A DNA stretch of 45,898 bases, taken from assembly GCF_009494395.1 (NCBI RefSeq), contig NZ_VZCB01000022.1, positions 1 through 45,898 on the forward strand, in the 5' to 3' direction. The position numbers and the translations under genes were made by a program. The DNA is from Segatella copri (GTDB lineage: Bacteria > Bacteroidota > Bacteroidia > Bacteroidales > Bacteroidaceae). The notes below the pieces were generated by a model, which did no database searches, was not told the DNA's origin, and saw only the letters and a program-made list of their open reading frames with translations. This document shows positions 1-8,293 of this stretch, in pieces; within the stretch, counting starts at the first letter, position 1, and each line of letters begins with the position of its first letter.

Positions 1-71
1 CTCATAACCTTTTCATTTTTAGTGTATTTGGTGAATGGTAAAAAATAGGTAAAAAATAAATTAATAATGTT

Positions 72-103
72 CTTGCGTCTTTCCCTACAATTTTGTACTT
101 TTG
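72..103 (+). promoter_or_regulatory. Bacteroidota-type promoter for the first small gene
   Basis: A -7 element TACTTTTG lies at 96-103, matching the Bacteroidota consensus TAnnTTTG. CTTG at 72-75 sits 20 bases upstream in place of the -33 TTTG box. The start codon is 42 bases downstream. Inferred from consensus only. Confidence 0.6.
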
Positions 104-144
104 CAGCGGAAATTAAAACAAACAACAACTAAAAAGTTGAGATT

Positions 145-378
145 ATGAAGAAATTGTTTTTAATGTCAGCCTTTGCGCTGATGGGAGTTGTGGCTAATGC
201 TGCTGAGCATGTTGGAACAGTTGTAACTACGTCTTGTGGAAAACAAATCATGACAGTAGCACCTGAGTTTTTCTCTAAATCAGAGGAATTCGTTGACTAT
301 ATAGAAGATTTGAACGAAACTTATTGCGGAGAAAGAAAAGGTGCTCATGCTGAAGCACGTATAAATAATGTAAAATAG
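145..378 (+). CDS. Small secreted protein, unknown function
   Basis: I do not recognise a family. The 77-residue product begins with a clear signal peptide: a Lys-Lys start, a hydrophobic stretch to about residue 18 and a likely cleavage site near ANAAEH. The mature part is only about 57 residues, is mostly hydrophilic and contains two cysteines (in TTSCGK and TYCGE) that could form a disulfide in the periplasm. The ATG lies about 40 bases downstream of a good promoter. The next gene, encoding a GLPGLI-family secreted protein, follows after about 10 bases, so the two are probably co-transcribed and may act together outside the cytoplasm. That link is an inference from position. Confidence 0.6.
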   Translation: MKKLFLMSAFALMGVVANAAEHVGTVVTTSCGKQIMTVAPEFFSKSEEFVDYIEDLNETYCGERKGAHAEARINNVK

Positions 379-401
379 AGGTTTGCTTATGGATAAAATA
401 A

Positions 402-1217
402 TTGTATTTTTGTGTATTTCCGTTATTGACAAATGCTCAAACTATATCTGGACCTTTGGCAAATGAGCCTGCAAAGCTAGGTACGAAAAAAATAGTTGAT
501 TCTAGTATTATAGAATGTATCTACAACTATCGCGTCATCGACCATAGCTTAGGTGATATGAGAGAGTATCATGCTATCTTAGAATTAGGTGATTCATTTT
601 TTAAATATGAAAGTTATGGCTCATATAGATTGGACTCTGCTCTTGTTGGCAAGCAACAAATGACTCTTGGAGAATATTTTGATTTCTACAATAAGTATAG
701 TCCCGACTTTAAAGAATTCTTGCTAGAAAATGTAAATGCGAATAAATTATCTTATTATGGTAAGGTCTCAATAGATAAATTTATGTATCATGAGGAGGTT
801 CCTCATATAGATTGGGCTTTATCCGATAGTACGAAAGAAATATGTGGCTATTTATGTCATCAAGCAACAGCTACTTTCCGTGGACGTAATTGGATAGCTT
901 GGTATTGTGATATACCTAAAAGTGTAGGACCTTGGAAGCTAAATGGATTGCCAGGGTTAATTCTTGCGGCGGAAACAGAAGATAAAGAGCATACTTTTTC
1001 TGCGATTTCTGTTCGCAAATCAAGTTCACCAATTACTGTCAACGACAAAGAGTATTTCAAGACTACTCGTGAGCACTTTAATCAAGCTTTGGCTGATTAT
1101 AAGTCTAATCCAGCAAAGTCTTGGAAAAATTCTCCTTTAGCTCCTAAAGATATGAATGGAAAACCTATGCCTATGCCAAAAAGGAAATTGTTCTATAGTC
1201 CTTTGGAAAAGGAATAG
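402..1217 (+). CDS. GLPGLI family secreted protein, signal peptide interrupted by a frame change
   Basis: The open frame encodes a protein with the motif GLPGLI at residues 182-187, in the context GPWKLNGLPGLIL, which defines a Bacteroidota family of secreted proteins of unknown function. The open frame has only a TTG available at 402, immediately after an in-frame stop. A well-placed ATG at 389, with GAGG about 8 bases upstream, is in a different frame and encodes MDKIIVFLCIS before leaving the GLPGLI frame. Removing one base from the five-T run near 406-410 would join them as MDKIIVFCVFPLLTNAQT, a convincing signal peptide. So the gene is either frameshifted, expressed by slippage, mis-sequenced, or uses the TTG with a shortened signal peptide. 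The body of the protein shows no further damage. Confidence 0.75.
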   Translation: MYFCVFPLLTNAQTISGPLANEPAKLGTKKIVDSSIIECIYNYRVIDHSLGDMREYHAILELGDSFFKYESYGSYRLDSALVGKQQMTLGEYFDFYNKYSPDFKEFLLENVNANKLSYYGKVSIDKFMYHEEVPHIDWALSDSTKEICGYLCHQATATFRGRNWIAWYCDIPKSVGPWKLNGLPGLILAAETEDKEHTFSAISVRKSSSPITVNDKEYFKTTREHFNQALADYKSNPAKSWKNSPLAPKDMNGKPMPMPKRKLFYSPLEKE

Positions 1218-1295
1218 CAGCAAGGCAGTTTAATAAAAAGTTGCGTATTTTCTAATAAGAATAAGTATGTAGGAAACATATAAAAGAGATATACA

Positions 1296-2081
1296 ATGGA
1301 AAAGAAAATGATGAAACAAATGATGATGGCGTTGCTTTTGGCGATGATGCCTTTTGCAGCAAGCGCACAGGAAACTCCTGTCGTACAGGAACAAGCAGAT
1401 AGTTTGCTGTCTCCTAGTATAATGGTGAATCGACATTTCTATGTCAAGGATTTGCCTTTGGATGTATCGAAGGTGAAGTATATGTCAGCCATCAAGTATG
1501 GAGAAAATGGCAACTTGATGGTTTTTACGATGTATCCCAACTTTACTATGCCTAAGGAATGGGAAAAATATGAGATACCTCGCAGTAGAGTGAAATCTCT
1601 ATCAGAGATAGAAGACCGAATAGAGACTTATCAGCAGATGTTGTCTTTGACGAGGCATAACGAGAATGCTGACGCATTGAGTGGCAAACCGTTGCCAGGT
1701 TCCTTTGCTTTGCACGATTTGAACGGAAAACTTTGGACAGAACAGTCGCTCAAGGGACATAAGGTAGTAATCAACGCATGGTATTCAGGCTGTGGACCTT
1801 GTTTGCGAGAAATGCCTATCCTTTCGGAGTGGAAGAATAAGTATCCTAATGTGATATTTCTCTCTGTAAACTTCGAGAAAGCTGATAAGGTAAGGAAGAT
1901 AACGGAGGCACGTGGCTTCAATTGGACTCATCTTTATGGTGATAATTATTTCGTGAAATTTGTTGGCTCAGGCGGTTTTCCTCTCTTCATCGTCCTAGGT
2001 GAGGATGGCTTGATACGTTATATGGTGAATGGTACCAATGAGAAGATACGTCAGGATATTTTGAACGTTATTAATAAGTAG
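1296..2081 (+). CDS. TlpA-like thioredoxin-fold thiol-disulfide oxidoreductase
   Basis: The 261-residue product has a signal peptide rich in Met and Leu, with likely cleavage after ASAQ near residue 25. An N-terminal region of about 100 residues matches nothing I recognise. A thioredoxin-like domain follows from about residue 130, with the active-site CGPC at 166-169 and the cis-proline in GGFPLF at about 229. This is the pattern of periplasmic TlpA/ResA-type reductases, which reduce or shuffle disulfides in exported proteins. The WCxxC tryptophan is replaced: the site reads YSGCGPC. The gene follows the GLPGLI gene by 78 bases on the same strand and may service cysteine-containing secreted proteins such as its neighbours. 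Its stop codon lies inside the stem of a terminator shared with the convergent adaptor gene. Confidence 0.8.
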   Translation: MEKKMMKQMMMALLLAMMPFAASAQETPVVQEQADSLLSPSIMVNRHFYVKDLPLDVSKVKYMSAIKYGENGNLMVFTMYPNFTMPKEWEKYEIPRSRVKSLSEIEDRIETYQQMLSLTRHNENADALSGKPLPGSFALHDLNGKLWTEQSLKGHKVVINAWYSGCGPCLREMPILSEWKNKYPNVIFLSVNFEKADKVRKITEARGFNWTHLYGDNYFVKFVGSGGFPLFIVLGEDGLIRYMVNGTNEKIRQDILNVINK

Positions 2082-2134
2082 TAAAAGCCAAAGGGGGCAT
2101 GAACACAAAATGCCTCCTTTGGCTTTTACTACTT
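2076..2134. terminator. Bidirectional terminator between convergent genes
   Basis: Arms at 2076-2099 and 2111-2134 pair over about 24 bases with one G-T pair, around an 11-base loop. The outer part AAAAGCC/GGCTTTT supplies a T-rich tail in both directions. The stop codon of the thioredoxin gene (2079-2081) lies inside the left arm. Confidence 0.85.
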
Positions 2135-2151
2135 ATTCTATACTGCTAAGA

Positions 2152-3273
2152 TTATTCTTCATCATCCTTGTTGTCTGCCACAACCTGCGGACCTCTTACT
2201 TTGTCCTTCAGGCTCAGACCCTTCTTGATTTCGATGTTCACACCATCGCTCAATCCGGTGGTTACTTGCTTGCGCTCGTAGGTCTTCTTCTCGCCGCTGC
2301 CCTTTACGATATAGACAAAGGTGCTGTCGCCGCTGAATTCGATGGCACTCTCCGGAACGGTGAGAACCTTCAGAGCCTTGGATAATACTATCTCAGCATT
2401 GGCACTGTAGCCGGAACGGATCTTGCCGCCCTTTACTGAGCGGACGGCAGCCTTTACCTCAAACTGGTTGGCACCATTGTTCTCTACAGCCTTTGGAGAA
2501 ATGTACTCCAGGTCGGCATCAAACTTCAGGTCCTGCATCGCTCCGATGGTAATCTTCATCGGCATTCCCACTACCAGATTACCCACTTCGGTCTCGTCGA
2601 TGTTGCCACGGAAGATGAGGTCGTTCATGTTTGCCACACTGGCGATGGTGGTTCCATCATTGAAGGTGTTGGCAAGAATCACGGAGTTACCTACCTTGAC
2701 AGGAATATCGAGGATAATTCCCGAAATGGTAGAACGGATGAGGGTGGAAGAGGCGCTGGCATTGCTCTTGGAAACACCATCACGAACTACTTCGAGCGCA
2801 TCCAGGGCGGCAACCTTCTCCTCCTTTGCCTGCTGTAACGACTGTTTCACTTTGTCAAACTCATCGGCGCTGACCAGCTGCTTCTTGTAGAGTTGTTCCT
2901 CGCGACCATAGTTTACCTGTGCCTGCTTCAGGTTAATTTCGGCAAGGCGCACACGAGCCTGCGCCGAACTGAGCTGTCCCATATCCGGAATCACCTTTAC
3001 CTTGGCGATTACCTCGCCTGCCTGCACGAAATCGCCTGCCTGCTTGCAGATTTCGGTGATGATACCGCTGATCTGAGGCTTTACGTTCACCTCGTTGCGA
3101 GGCTCAATCTTACCCGTAATCACCGTGGTCTTCAACACATCGCCCATCTTTGGGGTAAACTCGGTATATTCCACAGGTTTAGGCTGTGATTTCTCATAAA
3201 GGAACACGAAGGTTCCGATGAAAATCAAGGCGACTATCGCCGCAACTATCAACTTTGAATACTTCTTATACAT
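2152..3273 (-). CDS. HlyD/MacA-type periplasmic adaptor of an ABC exporter
   Basis: The 373-residue product has one N-terminal membrane anchor (about residues 9-25) and then the standard adaptor layout. A first lipoyl half lies near 60-95 (VKPQISGIITEICKQAGDFV), an alpha-helical hairpin rich in Gln, Lys and Glu at about 98-165, the second lipoyl half near 178-210, and beta-barrel and membrane-proximal domains after that. Such proteins connect an inner-membrane MacB-like exporter to an outer-membrane TolC-like channel. It is the last gene of a set with two permeases and an ATPase upstream on the same strand, which supports the MacA role. No TolC gene is visible here. The start codon touches the edge of a repeat array in the 110-base gap to the permease. 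Substrate unknown. Confidence 0.88.
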   Translation of the reverse strand: MYKKYSKLIVAAIVALIFIGTFVFLYEKSQPKPVEYTEFTPKMGDVLKTTVITGKIEPRNEVNVKPQISGIITEICKQAGDFVQAGEVIAKVKVIPDMGQLSSAQARVRLAEINLKQAQVNYGREEQLYKKQLVSADEFDKVKQSLQQAKEEKVAALDALEVVRDGVSKSNASASSTLIRSTISGIILDIPVKVGNSVILANTFNDGTTIASVANMNDLIFRGNIDETEVGNLVVGMPMKITIGAMQDLKFDADLEYISPKAVENNGANQFEVKAAVRSVKGGKIRSGYSANAEIVLSKALKVLTVPESAIEFSGDSTFVYIVKGSGEKKTYERKQVTTGLSDGVNIEIKKGLSLKDKVRGPQVVADNKDDEE

Positions 3274-3379
3274 TGAACTTTGAATTTTGAACGTTGAACT
3301 TTATGATTACCTGATGAACTCTGAGATATTGACTTGAAGCATTTCATAAAGTTCAATGTTCAAATCTCAAAGTTCAAAG
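3271..3379. repeat. Inverted pair of GTTCAAA-type heptamer arrays
   Basis: Arms at 3271-3306 and 3344-3379 are inverted copies, 32 of 36 positions identical, around a 37-base spacer. Each arm is a degenerate run of GTTCAAA/TTTGAAC units with a period near 7. The pair fills the gap between the permease and adaptor genes and includes the adaptor start codon. As RNA it would form one long hairpin. Confidence 0.8.
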
Positions 3380-3383
3380 TTAT

Positions 3384-4631
3384 TTATTCGTCTCTCATTG
3401 CATCTACTGGCTTGATGCTCATGGCTCGCCACGCTGGGGCAAGTCCGGCTAGGCCGCCTAGAATGCAGATGAGGATGGCTGAAGAGATGGCTGTCCAGAA
3501 ATCTACCTGGAAATGGGCGGTGAGAATGCCATCCGTGGTGTTCGCCATCTCCAGCATCTGCAGGATGGCTACTCCGAAGATGATGCCGCTCATGCCTGCC
3601 ACCAGGGTGAGAAGAATACTCTCTGAGATGATTTGCGAGAGAATCATCTTCGGTGTGGCTCCGATGGCTCGGCGAATGCCTATCTCGGTGGTTCGCTCCT
3701 TCACTGTTACCATCATGATGTTGGAAACTCCGATGGCACCGGCGAGAAGGGTGCCGATACCTACCAGCCAGATGAGGAAGTTGACGCCCTTAAACAGGTT
3801 GTCGAGCATCTGGAAGAGCACCTCCGTATTGAATACCATGATTCCTTTTTCATCCGAAGGGTCGATGTTGTGGGCCCTGGCTATGGTTTCACGCATTCGC
3901 TGGGCGATGCTGCTCATCACCACGCCCGGCTTACCGGTGGTGGCGATGATGTCGATGGCGGTTCCGCGGTTGTAGGCGGTGCGGAGCACGGATTGCGGAA
4001 TGGTGATGGTTTCGTCGGCTCTACCGCCGAAGTTGATGCCATTTCCCGAGCGGTAATCTACACCCACCACCGTGTAATAGGTGGAATCCACTCGTACACT
4101 CTTGCCGCACGGGTCACCGCCGCCGGGGAAGAGGGTCTTGTAAATCTGTTTGCCGATGACGCAAACCTTGCGCTGGCGGCGCACATCCATCTCGTTGATG
4201 TATCTGCCGTAAAACATTTTAGGTGCGGAAACCTGGGCGTAATCGGGATTCACGCCCTGCGTGCTGCCGCTGAATTTCTTGTCGCCAAACACCACCGACT
4301 TGTTGCCTCCGAAGAGCAGCGGGGTAATGACATCGAGTTCGGGCACCCTGTGGCGCAGTCGCTCCAGGTCTTTCTCTTCCATCTGCCAGGATCGTCCCTT
4401 GTTGAATCCCTTGTAGGGTTTGGTGGTGTTCTGTGCCCAGATGATGGCGGTGTTGGTGGCAAAGCCTGTGAAGTTGTTCTGCAGTATCTCCTTCAGTCCC
4501 TGGCCGCCACCCATCAGGGCGATGAGCATAAACACGCCCCAGAACACGCCGAAGCCCGTGAGCAGACTGCGGCTCTTGTTCCTCGTGATGGTGTCGAGTA
4601 TCTCTTTATATGTATCTAAATCTAATCGCAT
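3384..4631 (-). CDS. MacB-type ABC transporter permease (second of pair)
   Basis: The 415-residue product has the MacB/FtsX architecture. One membrane helix near residues 22-45 (LLTGFGVFWGVFMLIALMGG) is followed by a large periplasmic domain of about 220 residues, then three membrane helices in the last 140 residues. The cytoplasmic coupling segment VKERTTEIGIRRAIGA between the second and third helices is typical of the family. It has no ATPase domain, so it must use the separate ATPase encoded at 6024-6740. It lies 16 bases downstream of a paralogous permease, suggesting that the two form a heterodimer. Such exporters move lipopeptides, antimicrobials or envelope components across the periplasm; the substrate cannot be told from sequence. 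Confidence 0.88.
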   Translation of the reverse strand: MRLDLDTYKEILDTITRNKSRSLLTGFGVFWGVFMLIALMGGGQGLKEILQNNFTGFATNTAIIWAQNTTKPYKGFNKGRSWQMEEKDLERLRHRVPELDVITPLLFGGNKSVVFGDKKFSGSTQGVNPDYAQVSAPKMFYGRYINEMDVRRQRKVCVIGKQIYKTLFPGGGDPCGKSVRVDSTYYTVVGVDYRSGNGINFGGRADETITIPQSVLRTAYNRGTAIDIIATTGKPGVVMSSIAQRMRETIARAHNIDPSDEKGIMVFNTEVLFQMLDNLFKGVNFLIWLVGIGTLLAGAIGVSNIMMVTVKERTTEIGIRRAIGATPKMILSQIISESILLTLVAGMSGIIFGVAILQMLEMANTTDGILTAHFQVDFWTAISSAILICILGGLAGLAPAWRAMSIKPVDAMRDE

Positions 4632-4647
4632 AATAATAATTTATAGT

Positions 4648-5937
4648 TTATTCTGCTCTCAGCGCCTCTATCGGTCGGATTCTTGCTGCCTTGATGGCTG
4701 GGATGAGTCCGGCGATGGTGCCTGCGATGACGATGGCGATGGTGGCGCCGATGCAGGTGCCGAGGCCCACCGTAGGGTTCACAAACATGGCGGCTTTAAA
4801 CAGTCCGGTATCTATGGTGGTGTGACCGATAGTTGCGTCCATGATTTCGTTTGCTGCCACGCCGCAGACCATTCCGATGTAGCCGAAGAACGAGGTGATG
4901 ATGATGCTCTCGGTGATGATGAGCTTCAGTATCGACCAAGGTTTGGCACCGATGGCTTTTCTTACGCCAAACTCTCGGGTTCGCTCCTTCACGGTGATGA
5001 GCATGATGTTGCTTACGCCCACGATGCCGCTCAGCAGGGTGAACAGACCTACTATCCAGAGTGCAGTCTGCATGATGCCGATTCCTTGGTTCATCTGGAT
5101 ATTGTCCATGTATCGGTTCCAGAGCCAGATGGTGCGGTCGTCATCAGGGGCTGCCTGATGGTTATTGTTGATGCTGGCACGATAGTTCTTCTCAAACTGC
5201 TCGTTATCCTCCTGGGTCTTCAGGTTCTTGATGGTGAACTCCAGGCTTCCTGCATCATCGCCCTTGGCATAGATGGTCTTGATGGTGGAGTAGGCGATGA
5301 AGGCTTCGGTATTGTTGCGCGATTCATCATCCTTGTAAATTCCTACCACCTGGAAGTTGAGGTTGCTGATCTTTACGTTCTTGCCCACCAGCGAACGGTA
5401 GTCTTTGCAGAGTTCCTTGGCCTGGCTTCGGCTCAGCACCACATTCTTGCGCTGGTCCTTCATATCGATTTCGTTGATGAATCGTCCGGCAATCAGCTCC
5501 GTCTTGTCGATTTTGGGATGTGTAGGAGCCACACCCACCAATGACTGGCTTGCCACATAATTATCGCCGTAGTTGATGTTCACGTTATACTGTTCCAATC
5601 TTCCACCCACATCATCCACGTACTGGCCGTAGGTCTCGTTGCTGATGAGGATGTCCCTGTCGTTGAGCGTGATGCTTCTGCCTTCCTTCAGTCCCTTGTA
5701 AGCCTTGGAGGTTTCGCCTGGGAATACTCGCATGGAGTTGGCTAGGAATCGGGTGCTTTGCTGCAACTGGGCATTAATCAGTCCGTTGCCGGCGCCCAGC
5801 AGGAATATCAGCATGAAGATTCCCCAGGCAACGGCAAATCCCGTGAGCGAAGTGCGGAGCTTGTTTCGCTTCGACGTGCTCCATACCTCTGAGAGGAGTG
5901 AAGAGTGTAGAGTGAAGAGTGAAGAATTCATATGCAT
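4648..5937 (-). CDS. MacB-type ABC transporter permease (first of pair)
   Basis: The 429-residue product is a paralogue of the next permease. An N-terminal membrane helix (LTGFAVAWGIFMLIFLLGAG) starts near residue 31, then come a periplasmic core domain and three C-terminal helices with the coupling segment VKERTREFGVRKAIGA. The first 15 residues (MHMNSSLFTLHSSLL) are unusual because they are encoded by a GAGTGAA-type tandem repeat array; family members normally begin close to the SEVWSTSKRNKLRT segment. ATG codons at 5937 and 5931 are both possible. The array may have invaded the original start, or the true start may be a non-ATG codon further in. It is transcribed with the adjacent permease, adaptor and ATPase genes. 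Confidence 0.87.
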   Translation of the reverse strand: MHMNSSLFTLHSSLLSEVWSTSKRNKLRTSLTGFAVAWGIFMLIFLLGAGNGLINAQLQQSTRFLANSMRVFPGETSKAYKGLKEGRSITLNDRDILISNETYGQYVDDVGGRLEQYNVNINYGDNYVASQSLVGVAPTHPKIDKTELIAGRFINEIDMKDQRKNVVLSRSQAKELCKDYRSLVGKNVKISNLNFQVVGIYKDDESRNNTEAFIAYSTIKTIYAKGDDAGSLEFTIKNLKTQEDNEQFEKNYRASINNNHQAAPDDDRTIWLWNRYMDNIQMNQGIGIMQTALWIVGLFTLLSGIVGVSNIMLITVKERTREFGVRKAIGAKPWSILKLIITESIIITSFFGYIGMVCGVAANEIMDATIGHTTIDTGLFKAAMFVNPTVGLGTCIGATIAIVIAGTIAGLIPAIKAARIRPIEALRAE

Positions 5938-6023
5938 TGTGTATTGTTTTAAAAATTAATAACCCCGAAGAGATGTCAGAGAAAGACAATTGGATTCTTC
6001 ACTCTTCACTCTTCGTTCTTCAC
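5898..6023. repeat. Inverted pair of GAGTGAA-type heptamer arrays
   Basis: Arms at 5898-5929 and 5992-6023 are inverted copies, 28 of 32 positions identical, separated by 62 bases. Units are GAAGAGT and variants. The left arm lies in the first codons of the permease gene and the right arm ends at the stop of the ATPase gene. Same architecture as the pair at 3271-3379, with a different unit sequence. Confidence 0.8.
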
Positions 6024-6740
6024 TTACTTTACGTAGTCTTTCGATACGAGATGATGGTCTCTGTTGTCTTCGATGCTTCCGATGAGTCCGTCCTTGATAT
6101 GGATAACCTTATCGGTCTCGTTGGCAACACCGCTTTCGTGGGTTACCACCACGATGGTCATTCCCTCTTTCTGGTGCAGTTCCTTCAGCAGGTCCATCAC
6201 TTCCACGCTCGTTTTGGAATCGAGAGCTCCGGTAGGCTCATCGGCAAGGATGATTTCCGGTTTGGTGATGAGGGCACGGGCGATGGCTACACGCTGCTTC
6301 TGTCCTCCCGACATCTCGTTAGGATAATGGTTGGCCCATTGCTTCAAGCCCAGTTTGTCGAGATATTCCATCGCCAGTTCGTGGCGCTTCTTGCGGCTCA
6401 CGCCCTGGTAGAAGAGTGGAAGCTCCACGTTTTCCACCGCTGTCTTGAATGAGATGAGGTTGAACGACTGGAAGATGAAGCCGATCATCTTGTTGCGGTA
6501 TTCGGCAGCACGGGTTTCCGAGAGGTCTTTGATGAGCACATCATTGAGTCGGTATTCACCCGTATCGTAGTTGTCGAGAATACCCAATATATTTAATAAG
6601 GTGGATTTTCCCGAGCCGGAAGCACCCATGATGCTGACGAACTCGCCACGTTCGATGTCGAGGTCGATGCCCTTCAGCACATGGAGTGGCTGAGCACCCT
6701 GGTAGGTCTTGTTGACGTCTTTTAGATGAATTAATGACAT
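6024..6740 (-). CDS. MacB-like ABC transporter ATP-binding protein (LolD/MacB family)
   Basis: Counting from the Met at 6740 the product is 238 residues, the usual size for a stand-alone LolD/MacB-type ATPase. It has Walker A GASGSGKST at 39-47, the Q-loop in FIFQSFN near 91, the signature MSGGQ at 143-147, Walker B IILADEPT ending near 170, and the switch His in VVVTHE near 201. The frame is open upstream to 6806, but the preceding 22 residues include an inverted repeat and match no family start, so 6740 is preferred. The two permeases directly downstream lack ATPase domains and should be its partners; the protein would sit at the inner face of the cytoplasmic membrane and drive export by ATP hydrolysis. 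Confidence 0.9.
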   Translation of the reverse strand: MSLIHLKDVNKTYQGAQPLHVLKGIDLDIERGEFVSIMGASGSGKSTLLNILGILDNYDTGEYRLNDVLIKDLSETRAAEYRNKMIGFIFQSFNLISFKTAVENVELPLFYQGVSRKKRHELAMEYLDKLGLKQWANHYPNEMSGGQKQRVAIARALITKPEIILADEPTGALDSKTSVEVMDLLKELHQKEGMTIVVVTHESGVANETDKVIHIKDGLIGSIEDNRDHHLVSKDYVK

Positions 6741-6779
6741 ATAATACGTTTGTTTATTGCTATGAATTTTAAACGTTAG

Positions 6780-6811
6780 ACGCTTGCAACCTTCTGAAAG
6801 TTGCAAGCGTA
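6780..6811. other. Stem-loop in the gap upstream of the MacB-type ATPase gene
   Basis: The 11-base arms ACGCTTGCAAC and GTTGCAAGCGT pair around a short loop. On the + strand a run of seven T follows shortly; on the - strand, the sense strand of these operons, no strong T-run follows. It could be an attenuator or weak terminator between the GntR-containing operon and the exporter operon, or a mRNA-protecting structure. Confidence 0.6.
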
Positions 6812-6902
6812 ACTCTTTTTTTAAAACGTTATTACATACACCTTATTATATATAAGGCAAAGACAGAAGCTATAAATATATATTTGAGGATGAATAGTGT
6901 CA

Positions 6903-7274
6903 TCATATCTTTATCTTTTTGAGATTCTTCTCCAACTCTTCCTTCACTTCATCGATGGAGATGTCGAGAAGCTGCATTTGTCGGGCGAGTTCTGGGAGTT
7001 TTTCTTTCATAAACTCCTTTTTGCGGGTCTTCTTGATCTGCTTCTTGGCTCCCGCGGAAACAAAGTAGCCCAGACCTCGCTTGTTGTAGATAATCTCATC
7101 GGTGGCAAGCAGGTCGTATGCCTTCACGGCTGTGTTGGCATTTACCTCCAGCAGCACGGCGTATTCCCTGACGCTCGGTATTCGTTCGTCCTCCTTGTAC
7201 TTGCCTGCCAGGATTTCATCGCTCAATCGCTCGGCTATCTGTATGTATATTGCTTTATCGTTACTGAAAATCAT
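6903..7274 (-). CDS. GntR family transcriptional regulator, YtrA-like
   Basis: The 123-residue product has an N-terminal winged helix-turn-helix with typical GntR features: AIYIQIAERLSDEILAGKY, then IPSVREYAVLLEVNANTAVKAYDLLATD as the recognition region, then the wing ending YFVSAGAK near residue 79. The C-terminal part is a short charged helix of about 40 residues, as in the YtrA subgroup, which lacks a large effector domain. YtrA-type regulators commonly repress adjacent ABC transporter genes, often in response to cell-wall stress. Here the gene is third in the run, after the ATPase and permease genes, instead of first as in ytr operons. It probably controls this operon and perhaps the downstream exporter; the target is inferred from position. 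Confidence 0.88.
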   Translation of the reverse strand: MIFSNDKAIYIQIAERLSDEILAGKYKEDERIPSVREYAVLLEVNANTAVKAYDLLATDEIIYNKRGLGYFVSAGAKKQIKKTRKKEFMKEKLPELARQMQLLDISIDEVKEELEKNLKKIKI

Positions 7275-7339
7275 AATACTTTTGCTTTAAAGTTTTATCA
7301 TTCTTATCGATATTTTCTTTTCATACTTCTTTTCTTCTC

Positions 7340-8209
7340 CTAGATGTTGATCCACTTGTTGCAGATTACCTGCATGCGGGTGAAGAGCTTGTAGGATGCC
7401 CAGAGGCTGAAGGCTGCCAAAGCAAGGAAAACGACCGACCAGAAGATTGCCATGCAGAGAGAAGTGCCTGGATTATCATAGTTAAGATGCTTGAAGAAAT
7501 CGAAAGCTCCCCATTCTTCAAGTTCGCTGCCACAATAACCTATAATCATGAAAATGATAATGCCAGATACGGCTGTCAGGATGATTGGCTGTTTGCGGAA
7601 AAATGTGCCGCCTAGCAGGCAGAAGGAGTAAATCATGGTGAGAAAGCTCCATCCGAGTATGGCTGCATCTATTTTATATTGCCATGCTAAGATACTGATA
7701 GGGTTGTTACAGGTGGTATCTATTGCGGCTTCGTATATTTGTCTTAGAGAACTTCCGATGATGCTTGCATGGTAACCGGGAGTCATGAAGAAGCTCAATA
7801 CAAACTGCACGAAGTCGGCTATAAGCGTAGCAATCACCATGATGAGGATACTGCCAACACTCATCATCAGGAAACGAGCTGCATATTTTTCCAGATTGTT
7901 GGCTGGCAACATCAGAAAGTTCTCTCGTTGCAGCTTGGTCTTCGTATTGCTAAAGATGTTGCAGGCAGATACAAAGAAAAACGCTATTAAAATAGTGGCA
8001 AGGAATCCTGTCATGCTATCTTCGTAGTAATTACCCAAATCTCCTCCTACAATGTAATGGCTATGAGGGAAGGTATAAAGCATGGAAATGGAAAGCATGA
8101 TGATGCCGATAGCCAATCCTGCAATACTGTAGAAATAGCTTTTCCAGTTGGTAAGCAAATCCCAACGCAGCACCATTCCGAATCTATGTAAATCAAAAGT
8201 CTTGTTCAT
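7340..8209 (-). CDS. ABC-2-like multi-pass membrane protein, putative transporter permease
   Basis: The 289-residue product has about six hydrophobic segments: near residues 25-46, 70-88, 113-140, 185-203, 210-228 and 253-275. It has no signal peptide and no recognised catalytic motif. The N-terminal segment RFGMVLRWDLLTNWKSYFYS resembles the cytoplasmic lead-in of ABC-2 type permeases. It lies 84 bases after an ABC ATPase gene and 65 before a GntR regulator, so it is most simply the membrane partner of that ATPase. Confidence in the transporter role rests mainly on the neighbours; the sequence itself is weakly diagnostic. Confidence 0.75.
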   Translation of the reverse strand: MNKTFDLHRFGMVLRWDLLTNWKSYFYSIAGLAIGIIMLSISMLYTFPHSHYIVGGDLGNYYEDSMTGFLATILIAFFFVSACNIFSNTKTKLQRENFLMLPANNLEKYAARFLMMSVGSILIMVIATLIADFVQFVLSFFMTPGYHASIIGSSLRQIYEAAIDTTCNNPISILAWQYKIDAAILGWSFLTMIYSFCLLGGTFFRKQPIILTAVSGIIIFMIIGYCGSELEEWGAFDFFKHLNYDNPGTSLCMAIFWSVVFLALAAFSLWASYKLFTRMQVICNKWINI

Positions 8210-8293
8210 AATCGTTGTTATTTAAAGATGATTTTATATTTTTCTAATTCTCGATAATCTTGATGAACTTGATCTGAGCTTGATGAATAGCTC

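Noticed and set aside
3633..4619. 328-codon frame on the + strand opposite the MacB-type permease gene
   Set aside because: It is the complement of a well-supported permease gene; the His/Gly/Val-rich translation has no family features.
6741..6806. Upstream extension of the ATPase reading frame
   Set aside because: These 22 codons include an inverted repeat and do not resemble the start of this family; the Met at 6740 is preferred.
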